Source: Psoroptes ovis (taxonomy: Eukaryota > Arthropoda > Arachnida > Sarcoptiformes > Psoroptidae). From it: a DNA stretch of 64,000 nt. The stretch's first letter is position 1, and every line of letters begins with the position of its first letter. A program made the translations under genes and the position numbers. The stretch lies in the NCBI GenBank assembly GCA_002943765.1, contig PQWQ01000008.1, positions 1,922,001 through 1,986,000 on the forward strand. The letters run 5' to 3'. Shown one piece after another: positions 23,601-35,038 of the stretch. The notes under the pieces were generated by a model. The model was not told the origin of the DNA. It saw only the letters and a program-made list of their open reading frames with translations, and made no database searches.

Positions 23601-25776
23601 ATGACACTATGTGTACACTGACCGCTTGCTTAATGGAGAGTCAACACAAGAGTTTTCCGGATAAACTGGCTTCTCTCGAATATTTCATTCATTCAAATGA
23701 ATTAATAATATGCATTCGAATCGGCTTATCAATAAGAATTCTAAAAAAAAATCAACCGGGTAGAAAAGTGGTCAAACATAAAAATTGAAAAATTTTAACC
23801 AAATGTTTATGAGTACCTCTTACGCTCGACACAATTCACACTATTCAATGCATATCACATTGAAAACCATAAAATTACGGCGCTTATTAGGCGCCTGTCG
23901 AGTCTAACCGAATTCATTCATAAATTCATTTTGAAAGCTCTGATAAATGAAGAAACATGTTTCTATTTAAAAAAAAAAATGAATTAAAATCAAAGCAAAT
24001 AAAATTAACAAAAACATGTGTCTCTCACCTGCTTCAGCTCGCTGGACAACAACGATTTGATGCCGAAAATTGTTGCATTGTCCACCAATGAATTTTCTAC
24101 GAATGAAATGATCGTAATTCAATTGGAAAAACAAACAAAAACAATGGCAATCGATTGCAACAAATTTTATATTGTACAATCAATCAATCATTAATCAAAT
24201 GATTTCAACAATCGATTGTTTTTTTGCTTACCATTGTTTTGTCGATTGTTTTTCGAATTTCGAATTTCGATCTCGATCGAGCAGCAGATGTTCGAAATTC
24301 GAATCTTTTGGAAATCGAAATTGGAAAAAAAAAAATATTCGAAATTCGGTGCATCTTCATGGCGTTCAGCGCCCACGAATTTCAGAATTTTCAAAGGGTC
24401 TTGAAGGGTTTTCGAAAGGCCTCCAAGGGTTCGTAACCTGCAAAGGATGGCTGCCAGCGGTTCCCGATGCAAAATGGCTCAAGTTTTATGGATTTTTTTG
24501 AATGAGATTTATGAAGATAATTTCATAAGTCATTTTTAAGGTGAAATAATTAAGATAATATCATTTATGCATTGAAATAAAATGATAATAATTACAATTA
24601 ATGATAATTAAATGCAGGTAAAATTAAAGGTAATGTCTTTCGTTGCTTATGTCCATTTACAATTGAACATTAATTACCTATTTTTTATGATTGTCCAACA
24701 GAAACAAATGAACTATTGTCTAATATGGACACCAACAGCAAATGGACTATTAAATGAATCAACTAAAACACCGACACCACCCTTTATGACCCTTTAACTC
24801 ACCCTTCATTGTACTTATTATTGCACTCAGTAGACTTGATGGCTTCCGTTTTTCATTTTCAAAAAAATAAGGGGTAATTGTAGCTAATCAATGGAGCAGT
24901 ATTCAGAAATCATACAGAGCTAAAATTCAAAGGTATGTATGTAATATTTTAAAAGGTAATTTTTGAACATCGTGTTTCAAGGGTAAGACTGTTAAGATGA
25001 ATTAAACGAGTAATAATCACGCAAAATGAACGCAAATAAATGAATGAAATACAAACAAATCAAATGAAATGAACCTGTACATGTCATCATGATCATCTAT
25101 GTGTGTATATGGCCATTGAAATTCATTCAATTCAATTCAAGATTTATTACAATTTATCACATCATTTAACATTTGTTTAGCAGTAATAATTGTAGCCATT
25201 TACTTATTTAATGGCAACAACAATTAATAATTACAATGTTCAGTGAATGACAGTCTTAAAAAACAGTCTTAAAAAGCATCTAAGACAATTGGACATGTAT
25301 TGCTGTAGCAAGGAGCAACAGGTGTGTGCACACGGTAAGAAGTGCTTATCGCACACTTGTGTGTAGGCTCATCGCCATACTTCACTCATGCAGCTAGTTG
25401 CGCTTCTCTGCACTCGCATAAGATTCGATGATCGCTTTGGGCGAAATTAACGCTTGGCTAAGATTGCAAAGAAAATTGCGGGAAAATCTTTTTTGAAAAA
25501 TTTAGTAAGAAGCGCAAACAACAGATGGCGCCACTGATCCTACTTTTGAATGGTTGCTGCACTCATAATCATTGTGATAATGGGTTATTATAATCAACTT
25601 TTGATTAATCTAAACCATGGTAATTATCACCAGATGATTCTCATATATCACGCAATCAATGTTGATCAATTGTTTGTTGTGATACACGTGTCAATACGCA
25701 GAGAAAATATTGCAGAATACACGTAGAAATCTGAATAGATTTGCGAGAAAGTTTCCAGGAAAAGTAACAAAGAAAT

Positions 25777-26567
25777 ATGCCGAAAGTATCTTTAATCCAA
25801 GGGTCGTTACTCACCACGATCATCATTTCACTACTGCCAGCAGTGATCAGCCGCCATGATTCAATATTATATCATAAAGATGATTTAGGGTAAGTACCTG
25901 TTACCAAATTAATGCAAATTAATAACCCATATATCACGACCTGGGTGCCAATCGGTCACCGTGACCCATCTGGTCACATTGATCACACCATCGTGTCATT
26001 CCGTAATCCGGACCGGTCACAATTACGCCATAAAGTCACTTGAAGCACGATATCAAAGAACAATACTTTGTGGACGTGGACATGGACGACGCTGGCCATC
26101 GGAAACCTAGTAAAAAGGACCAAGACGATGAAGAGGACCATGAACTACTATTTTATAATTTCAAAGCCCATGACTATGATGAGAATCTACTGTTGGACGG
26201 GCTGGAAATATTATCATCAATCAATCATTATCATGGTGAAACAGAAGAAATGAAACAGGTTCGTATGTGATTAACCTTTAATGATTCACCCCCTCAGGGC
26301 AAACTAATCTCAAAACACCTTACCAAAATACTCACCCCCGTTTGGTACCATTCACAGATGACGCCCACTGGAATCCGAGAATTTTGGCAGCAAAAATTTC
26401 TAAGAGATTCAGGTAAATTTCCCAGGAAATTTTGTCTAAAAATTTTTCACTAAAATTTCCGAAAACTTTCCCCAACAGAAAAAATCGATGAAGTCTTTGC
26501 CCTGTACGATTTGGATAATGATGGATACATATCTTACGGGGAATATTTGCATAGTATGGACGCGTAG
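25777..26567 (+). CDS. MCFD2: secreted EF-hand protein, MCFD2 family, 159 aa
   Basis: Four short exons, join(25777..25889, 26036..26258, 26358..26412, 26479..26567), total 480 nt with matching phases and GT-AG ends. Residues 1-26 are a signal peptide (LLTTIIISLLPAVIS core). HDIKEQYF then resembles the HDxEHI stretch of MCFD2, followed by FKAHDYDENLLLDGLE (EF-hand loop, residues 84-95) and YDLDNDGYISYGEYL (EF-hand loop, residues 141-152), each with D-x-D-x-N/D spacing and Glu at position 12. In animals MCFD2 binds the lectin LMAN1 as a cargo receptor from endoplasmic reticulum to Golgi. The order signal peptide then two EF-hands and the KAHDYD signature support the call; other small EF-hand secretory proteins are the alternative. 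The donor of intron 2 (GTTCGT) is nonstandard but GT-AG. Confidence 0.85.
25954..25966 (+). promoter_or_regulatory. GGTCA IR3 palindrome in MCFD2 intron 1
   Basis: GGTCACCGTGACC is a GGTCA inverted repeat with a 3-bp spacer, the arrangement bound by steroid-type or ERR-type nuclear receptors. Two further GGTCAC half-sites lie nearby in the same 146-bp intron (about 25972 and 26015). Motif match only. Confidence 0.25.
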
Positions 26568-28304
26568 AAGATGAAACTCGTTCGTGATTCGTTAATTTCA
26601 GCCATCTTCGACCCTATAAAAACACGCCCCTAAATTATCCAATCAAAATCATCCGTCCAATCATCGTGGGCGTTTCCGCCCCTTTCGTTTGGCGCCCACC
26701 AAAATTTTTGTGCGATAAAATTTCCCGAAAAAAAAATTTTTCCCGAAACAGTTTCCGACATTGAAAATGTGCACCAATCATTCATTTATTCATTCGTTAC
26801 ATTAATCATAACGAAAATTCCAGGGAAATTTCCCCAGAAATCACATTTCAAATTGCGGCCCCCCCTCAAAATGAATAAATTTTTTCGCAGAAATTTCTCT
26901 GCTTTGATCGAACGATGAAAATCCCCATATGAATTTAAATGAGTTTCTCGTCCAAAAAAAAATGAAAACCAGAATCAGCCAAACCATGGCCATTCGAGCG
27001 GCAATGCAATTGGCATTGGAATGAAGCTTTGTATGAATTCGCGAAAATTTATTTCGTGAATTGAAATCCATTAAAAATATCTGTACGTATATATGTGTGT
27101 GTGGCAAAATATATACAAAGTTTAAAGTTTCAATTCAGAGTTTCAAAGTTAAATTTCGTAGTTTTTAATGGAATTTTAAACTGTAAAATTACGAAATTTA
27201 ATTTTAAAACTTCGAATTAAAATTTTGAATCCTGTAAAAATATGTACAAGAAACAATGATACAACAATATATAAATATAAGCAATGTATATTCAAAGTAA
27301 ATTATCGGTCGTGTGGATCATCATCATCAGCACATCGTCCGTCATCATCAGTGAATGATGGTGCACACATACACGATTCAAAACATCACAAAATCACAAA
27401 GATGATTCGACAAAATGAGCGCATCAATTCTCATAGAGACATTGAAAACACATTTGTTTCGTGCCAATCAGCTCTAAAACATTCGAAAATGGAATTTTTG
27501 AATGGAAGAAATCGCAAACGGAATTCAAAATTTCTGGGAAATTTTTCCGAAAATTTGCTTGATTCGGAGAAAATTTCCGAAAATTTCGAGAGAGTGTAAA
27601 TGAATGTACCGAATTCATAGATAACGAATCAAATGAAATGTTTATTTTGATGATGTTCAAATGATATTCGAATGATGAAAATGTGGACTCATCCTCTTCA
27701 TCATCTCATCACTCAAACTAAACCTTCTAAGAGTATAAGGCTATACATTTTTTTTTTTGATAATCATTCATTCAATTCATTGGTATTAGTTATGAGAAAT
27801 TTTCCAGGAATTTTAGGAGAAAATTCCCTAAGAAATATTTCTGAGAATACAATGAAAAAATTCCCGAAAACTTTTCCCGGTTATTCTCTGTAATAATCAC
27901 AAGCAACCGCAAAACTAATCATCATCATTAGGACATTTGAATTCGGGAAAATTTCCAAGGAATTTCAGGGAAAATTTCTCTCTGATTAAAATTCAAACCA
28001 AATTGACCAATCAAATAATCAGAAATTTGTTACATTCAAATCAATTAGGCGTGAATGAATGAATCGTTCAATTCATTATTATAATCATGAAAGCTTCAAG
28101 GGCTCAGGTGTTTCGACGAAACAAATGCATCCACCGATAACCGCCAGCCAACAAATTGATGCATCCACAGGGGGGATGGCCATCTGCGCCTTCGATTAAG
28201 CAGGGATGAATCGGATCGCAACGACCGGGGGGAAGCAAAAGTGTTCATAATTTGGTAAAACAAGTCGAAATAGTCAATTGAAATAGTCATCATTATTCAA
28301 ATTG

Positions 28305-28332
28305 AAAAAACACGTGTGCACACGTGTTTTTT
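28305..28332. repeat. 28-bp perfect palindrome with two CACGTG E-boxes
   Basis: The centre CACGTGTGCACACGTG is flanked by six A on the left and six T on the right, a perfect palindrome. CACGTG is the core of bHLH sites (Myc/Max, USF, Clock/Cycle). Further CACGTG copies occur at about 29160 and 29191. Confidence 0.6.
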
Positions 28333-28562
28333 TTTCTTTTGTTGGTGAATAATTTACACCATAATTGAAATAATGGAAAATAAATCGATGAATGAATTCA
28401 AATGATGAATCTCAAATTACACTTGATCTATCTATCTCTCACTCTATTCGTCGAATCAGCTGTCATTGAAAATCAATTTTCATCCATTCACCATTCATCA
28501 CTCATCACCAGTCATCAATCAATCAGTCAGTCAGTCATTCATAGACAAAGTACGTGTAAGTT

Positions 28563-28634
28563 CAGGGGTTCTCAACCTTTGTGTTCAGCGAATGTTTCAA
28601 AATTGTGCCGCAACAAAAAGGTTGAGAACCACTG
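28563..28634 (+). mobile_element. possible hAT-like miniature element (72 bp)
   Basis: The ends read CAGGGGTTCTCAACCTTTGTG and, inverted, AAAAGGTTGAGAACCACTG. CAGTGGTTCTCAACCTT is the classic terminus of the Charlie/MER5 group of hAT elements. No clean 8-bp target duplication is visible (TGTAAGTT against TGTGAAAA), so it is probably old or the outer ends are misplaced. No coding capacity. Confidence 0.6.
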
Positions 28635-31600
28635 TGTGAAAACTTGCTGAGTGGTGCTGTTTGTACCCGAAAAAACAAGCCACTTGTGTTGTTTTTGTAA
28701 CAAAAACGCAGCAAGCAAGCGAAGCGGAGCCGAGCAAAGTGTCCAAATGGTGAATATATATGAAACACAATACCCGACCAGTGTTGATTGAAATTTCATT
28801 CGAAATTTCGAATCCAAAGTGGGGTCATACATATATTCAATGAATGTGTATGATTTAGTATGAATTGAATGCAATGCCCTATGGTGAAATATGATAAATT
28901 CATTTCAATTCGAGGAAAAATAATTACCGAAAATGTTTTCGAGTAAAAACCCCGAAAAAATTACCGCATGCTGATCTGGATACCTGCTGACAATCGAATA
29001 ATTGAATTGAGGACGTGATTTTCAAGCATGTGGACCTTGTATGTACCATGACCACGTACCAAGCATCATGCACGGAACATCGTACACGTGTTATCGTATG
29101 GTAAATTCTGTCAAGAAACTAAACAACTTTCTTTCGAATAAAAGAAATCAAGAAAAAAACACGTGTAAACAATTAGAACAATCAGAAAAACACGTGCAAA
29201 TCATCGTAGATTAGAACCAAAATATGGCGATTAATGACAAATTAAAAGAAATTAGAAATCATCTTGAAGAACGAATTTGATTGGTTAATAAAATTAACCA
29301 ATAAGAAAAAGAAAAAATTCGATTTCGTAAGAAGTTTTATAGGAGAAAGTTTTTTTGGAAAGTTTTTTCTCGCGAGAAATTTTCTCAGAAACTTAGAATT
29401 CCAAGAAAATTTTTGTTTATGGAAATTTTCTCTTGAAATTTTTGTTGAAAAAGTTTTTTTCGCTCCTCATTTTGGCCCCAACAAAAACACTTTTGGTCGT
29501 AAATGTGTCTTAATGGATTTTTACTTAAGAACTATAATGATGCAAAATAGTCGTCGAGAAAAAACGGTCAAAAAGAGAGGAGCCGAAAAGCAGCGAGAAG
29601 AGCACCAAGAAAAGCTCTCAGAAAAGTTTCCCGAAAAAATGCACCCAGAAAAAAACACCGAGAAAAGTTTTCATCACTTAGATAATTCGAATTTCGAATG
29701 AAAAAAAATTCAAAGTGAAATTACTTAGCAGCCAGAAAAGTGGTGGGTAAAAGTTTTGTTTTTTTTTTGGGAAAATGTTTCTGGGACCAAGAAAATAAGA
29801 ATTTTCGTTAGATTAGTTTTTCGGGAACTATTCTCCGAAGTACAAAAATGATGAAAAACAACAAGATTCTCAACGGATCAAATGCACTGACAGCGAGTGA
29901 AGTCTTAATGGCCAACAAAACAATTTATTGGCACTTTTCAATGTGAATGAATGCCTCGAATTTCGAAGCATCAACTTTGACTTTGACTGTGAAAGTTTTT
30001 CAGGAAACTTTTCAGGCAGAATTTTCAGGGAACTTTTCCCGAAATTTTTTCGAATTTTGTCGGAAAATTTTCCCGAATGTCGAAAACGACGATGAACCTT
30101 CGAATAATGATCGAATGAGTGAAACTCGATGAAAACGAATGAATTCAAATGATTGAACTGAATCAAACGAGACTAATGATCGTGTAGTGTTGTTGTTGTT
30201 GATGTAGTCATAATGATAATCCATTTAATGTACGTGTAATGAGTATATTTGTGTATTTGAACATTCTCGAGAGAAATTCATTTTTCCATTTCGGAAAAAA
30301 AAACGGAAAATTTTTTTCCCGTAAAATTTCTTCACATTATCAAATGGAATAATGGAAATTGTCTAATGAACACCAAGAATAAGGGGCGGTACTTAGATGA
30401 TTATGAACAACAAATAAATGTGTAAACACATAATGAAATTAACTTCTGAGAAAGGGAAAAAAAACAAACTATATAATCTCGATTCTGCATTCTGATTGGC
30501 TGAATTGATATTGAAAAGGCGTGGCTTCGACAAAATTTAATTTTCATTCAATTTTCATTTTACTCATATTTCACCATCTGAATCACATCTCTTCAATCCA
30601 TTTTAGACATTTCGTAAGCTTTTTTTGAATTTTTCGATGTGCACAGCTATTCCACGGCCAAAATGCTACCATTGTATGCGTGTGCATGTGGTGTAGCATA
30701 CACCGCTGAAAGCTTTGCACCAGTAATAGGCTTAGAAGCCAGTAGAGAACCCCGAATAGAACCAAGAAACGAAACGAGAGTCATTCATAGACAATCAGTC
30801 ATCAAATGATTATCATCAGAAGCAGCGGCAGCCTGCTAATCATCGTATCATTACCTACGAATCAAACACCGATAATCAATCAATCAATCAATCGGTGATA
30901 CATAATTTTTTGATGAAAAAAAAAAATTAAATTTCAATTCAAAACCAATCACATCAGACGACGAGTTATGAGTTAACCAATCAGAGAAAATATAAAAAAA
31001 ATTTAAATTAATTTTTTCATTGGCCAACACATAAACACACAGTCATAAATTACTTAAATTTGATTGGTTTAAATCAATCAGTGATGATGATTCAATTGAA
31101 TTGAACTTGAATTTGAAAGAAAGAAGAGAGAGAGAGAGAGAGAGAGAGGGACATGGAAAATGAATGAATTCAAATTTAATTAAATTTAATTTTCATTTTG
31201 TTTTGTTTTGTTTTTCTGTGCATCTTCAGTCGATGATTTAATCAACCAATCAAAATCAAATCATCATCATCATCAAAGAACCAGCGACCAATCAGAATTC
31301 AAAGAAATAATCATTAATCATCAAAAAAAAATTTAATTAGAAAATAATTAAATTTTGAATATTGAAACTAATAAACGAAGAAATTCAAAAATTATGATTC
31401 AATTTGACTTCAAATTTGAAATTAAATCAAATTTTCAAATCGAATCAAAGGTGAAATATCTGTGTTTTCTTTTAGTGTTTCAAATTTGAGATGATTTATG
31501 GCTTCAACTCGTGTGTGTGTGTGTGTGTATACAGGTGTAAACAGGTGAAGATAGAGTTGTGAATATAAGTGTGTGAATATTTATTGGTTAATTACCTGAT

Positions 31601-31785
31601 TGGTGATTGTGAATTGTGATTAAGAATTTAAACCTATAAAACGATAATCTTTTTTAAAGTTTGATCCAAGAGTGAAACCTTTAAAACCTTTTAAAGAAGC
31701 CTTTGAACAAGTGACAAATACTGAGGTCAAATGTTGATTTAAAAGGTGGAAACCTTAAAGGTGAAAATTTCAAAGGTGAAAAAAA

Positions 31786-34700
31786 ATGTCCCAAACAAAT
31801 GATAAACAATCACGATCATCAAATACAAATACACCGAAATCCTCCTCCTCCTCATCATCATCTTCTTCATCTTCCTCTTCTTCTTCATCAGCATCATCAT
31901 CCAATTCGTCGTCCATTTTATCAGGTTTTAGGCCTTCATCAGTATCATCACTAATGGCTAATACAACAAATTCAAAAGTTACAACGACAGCAGCGACACC
32001 AACGACGACCACGGCAGTTACATCTTCGACTGCAGCATCCGCAGCAGCAGCTACACCGACAACAACCACCGCATCCTCATCACCAATCACCGCAAGTGAC
32101 AACGATTTTGTATCATCATTCGTTTATGGTATGGCATCAACACTGAATGGTCATCTTTCGGATGCTATCAGCGCCACCAGCGGCAGCGTACACAACAACA
32201 ACAATGGACCATCATCAGCATCATCATCGGTTTCATCCTCTGCATCTTCACATCTTCATCATCAACATCAGCAGCAGCAGCCGCAGCAATCACATCATAA
32301 TCAAAGATCCGGATCATCAGCATCCTCTTCATCAGTATCATCACTGTTACTCAACGATAATGAAGGTAATAACCTCAATCAATTGAACAATTTACATCCA
32401 TCATCATCCTCCTCATCATCAGTAGCAGGTCATCATACTCATCCGCATCATTCATCAATGATGTTATCTCCGCAATCTGGAACTATGTCACATACGGCAA
32501 GCGCCCATCATCATAATCATCATTCAGGTAAATTTTCCGAAAAATTCAGCCGCTAAAGCGACAATTTCCAGAGAAAATGTTCTCTGGAAAGTTTGCCAGT
32601 TTCCCGTAAAGTTTACCCCGATAATTTCTGTCAATTTGACCAATAAATGAATGAAGCAGGTGTTAGCCTTTGAATAATGAAAGTGCATTATCGGGTTTTT
32701 ATTTATTTCGTATTCGACATAACTTGTCACAATATTTCGGGTGAATTACTTGTTATTCGGGGTCAAATTACTGCTATTGTGACAATAGAAGCATTGACAA
32801 ATTTGTCAAAATATCTAGCGCAGCGGTGACTAGTACATTACCGACAAATGAATGCTATTAATGGATTATTATTAGTTTTATGAGGTTCAAGGCTTTCATC
32901 AAAGCGCAGCAGGGCGGCATTATGTTTCAATCAATCAATTCGGAGTTCATCAAATCGAAAATCATTGAAAATGCATTAACTATACTGAACCACGCAAGCT
33001 ATTTCGACCCTGAAAACATCGGCTAGAATCAGGTTACATGCGGGCTACAAGGCTCGAATAATGACAAGTAATGACAAGTGTATAATTATTGACAAGTGAC
33101 AAGAAATTCAATGATTTTAATGATGAATTCATTGATTAATTTTAACCTCTTTCTCATTAACCCTCACGACCATTACAACAACCCTTATAACCCTTTAGTT
33201 TTTTCAAATTTTCCCGCCGTACTCGGCAACACATCTTCGGCCGCATCATCGACATCATCATCGGTAGCGGCAGCTGTAGCATCAGCAGCTGAAACGGCAT
33301 TTATTAAAAAGCTAAAAGTCGACACCTTAGCACATCATCATCAATTGCAACCACCGACAGCAGCGCCACCACCGGGGCAAGCATTTTCACAACCCCAGCC
33401 ACCATTACCACCGCCACAGTCTGAATTGCTTGGAGCAGCACATCCACATCATCCGCATCCACATGGACAATCGATTGCAGCCGCTGCTGCACCTCTTCTT
33501 GGCCACTTTGCAACCGGTTTAAATCACAACAACGGTGGTGGCAGCACCGGTGGCGGTGGTATTCTCGGACTGACATCGCTTGCATCCAATTCATCATCAT
33601 CGACGTTGTCTTCGTTGTCAAATACTTCGTCTTCGGGTGGTGGTACCACATGTCAACCGACACCGGCCCGTCGTCGTCATCGAACGACATTCACCCAAGA
33701 GCAGCTCCAGGAGCTGGAATCAGCATTCGCTAAAAGTCATTATCCGGACATTTATTGCCGCGAGGAACTGGCACGCATCACTAAGCTGAACGAAGCTCGA
33801 ATACAGGTAGGCACCTGATTGAAGTTCATTGATCCTCCTCACCATCCTCCTGCATGCTGCAACACTCAACCATTGTTAACCTCTTCGTGCAATTTTTTCA
33901 TTGCACCCTTAACCCTCAACCTTCGCAACACTAGGTATGGTTTCAAAATCGCCGGGCAAAATATCGTAAACAAGAAAAACAAATACAAAAAGCTCTGTCG
34001 AATAGTTCAATGTTACACCATCATCACCATCACACTCGTCCTCATCACCCTCATCATCCTCATTCACATTCATCATGTAATGGTGCAGCAATGATGCGTA
34101 ATATTTACAGTCAAGCTGCACATCATGTTGCAGTGCAACAACAACAACAGCAACAGCAACAATTGCAGCAACAATCACAGCAGCAACATCATCAGCAACA
34201 ACAGCATCAATCGCAAGCTTTGAACCGAAGCAACAACAACAGCAGCAGCAATCAATATCATAATCAATATTTGAACAACAGTAACAACAATAGTAATGGT
34301 TCAGCATCCTCCTCATCATCCGCAGCATCATCATCGATATCATCACTATCGATTGCATCGGTATCGGCAGCTGCTGCTGCTGCAACAACCAATGTTGCAT
34401 CATCTGCTGCATCAGCAACGGCTGCAGCAGCATTGAATCAAATGTCAGCCGTTACGGCAATGTCACGTTATCACACACAAATTGCTGCAGCATCAGCTGC
34501 AGCTGCTGCATATAATTCATTAAACGCCCCAAGCGTTCATTCGCATACATCACCGTACGGTCATATGACAACGAATGCAGCAGCAGCAGCGGCTGCTGCT
34601 GCAGCTGCCGCTGCAATGAATAATCATCATCATACACATGCGCATCATCCAACGCATAATCATGGATCATCATCGTTGAATAATCATCAATTAACCTCCT

Positions 34701-35038
34701 CCTCATCCTCATCGGCAACGAATCATCGCTTGAATACGTTGGGTCATGGCCACAACAATACCAATCATCATCATGGACAGCAGCAACTATTGTCGCAACA
34801 GCAACAATCGCAACAGCAATCATCGTTGGATTTATTGGACCAAGATAATGATTGGTATAATAAAGGATTCATGATGAATGCATTACGTATGTCATCGGCC
34901 ACCAATTTGACATCATCACTTGCATCGTCTTCATCCACGAATAATAATTCCACTTCAAATAATTCACAAAATACAAATCAACATAATAACACTAATAACA
35001 CGAATAATATTACCAATATGTTACAATATCAAACTTGA
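31786..35038 (+). CDS. Prop: Prop-type paired-like homeobox transcription factor, 817 aa
   Basis: Exons are join(31786..32527, 33199..33806, 33935..35038), 2454 nt. The homeodomain spans residues about 405-464: RRRHRTTFTQEQLQELESAF, then YPDIYCREELARITKLNEAR, then helix 3 VWFQNRRAKYRKQEK. Gln at homeodomain position 50 and HRTTF..QL..LE.AF match the Prop group (vertebrate PROP1, fly CG32532) better than Phox2, Arx or Prrx. Intron 33807-33934 cuts between homeodomain codons 46 and 47, the usual paired-class position. The rest is low complexity: Ser (from residue 18), Ala, Gln, His and Asn runs. No OAR or paired domain was seen. By homology it is a nuclear DNA-binding regulator, probably neural; the function in mites is unknown. 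Acceptor of intron 1 (CCCTTTAG) was chosen by frame. Confidence 0.93.

Larger units (their letters stand above)
22045..25776. other. gene-free interval between divergent Girdin and MCFD2
   Basis: No convincing exon was seen. Notable contents are an inverted repeat at 22218-22249, a GC-rich 20-bp palindrome with an NRF-1-type core at 23076-23095, a C/T-rich stretch at about 23165-23600, CAAAGGGT-type microrepeats at 24390-24440, and an AGATGGCGCC word at 25522-25531, about 250 bp upstream of the MCFD2 start. Open frames at 22800-23126 and 23120-23557 are products of skewed composition. Confidence 0.55.
26568..31785. other. 5.2-kb gene-free interval between MCFD2 and the Prop homeobox gene
   Basis: No exon could be supported. 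It is rich in imperfect GGAAA..TTTCC palindromic words (26.4-30.4 kb) and holds a possible hAT-like miniature element (28563-28634), a double CACGTG palindrome (28305-28332), a (GA)n run at 31124-31148 and a (GT)n run at 31511-31528. The last kilobase, with AAAGGT/ACCTTT repeats at 31655-31780, likely contains the promoter and leader of the homeobox gene. Confidence 0.55.

Noticed and set aside
28402..28650. 82-aa frame with a signal-peptide-like start and several cysteines
   Set aside because: The cysteine-bearing half lies inside the hAT-like element, and the first half is low-complexity CATT/CAGT repeats. It matches no family I know.
29264..29701. 145-aa frame rich in Lys, Glu and Phe
   Set aside because: It is made of repeated GAAAA/TTTTC words of the dispersed palindromic type; no domain or splice context.
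31770..32102. Minus-strand frame opposite Prop exon 1 (Val/Ala/Asp/Glu-rich)
   Set aside because: Antisense shadow of Ser and Ala codon runs of the true exon.
33669..33806. Assignment of the homeodomain to Phox2, Arx, Drgx or Prrx
   Set aside because: HRTTF, LESAF, YPDIY.RE.LAR and AKYRKQEK fit the Prop group better; the listed groups have different residues at several of these positions.
33909..34433. Minus-strand frame opposite Prop exon 3
   Set aside because: Antisense of Gln/His/Ala runs; the plus strand carries the homeodomain helix 3 in frame.
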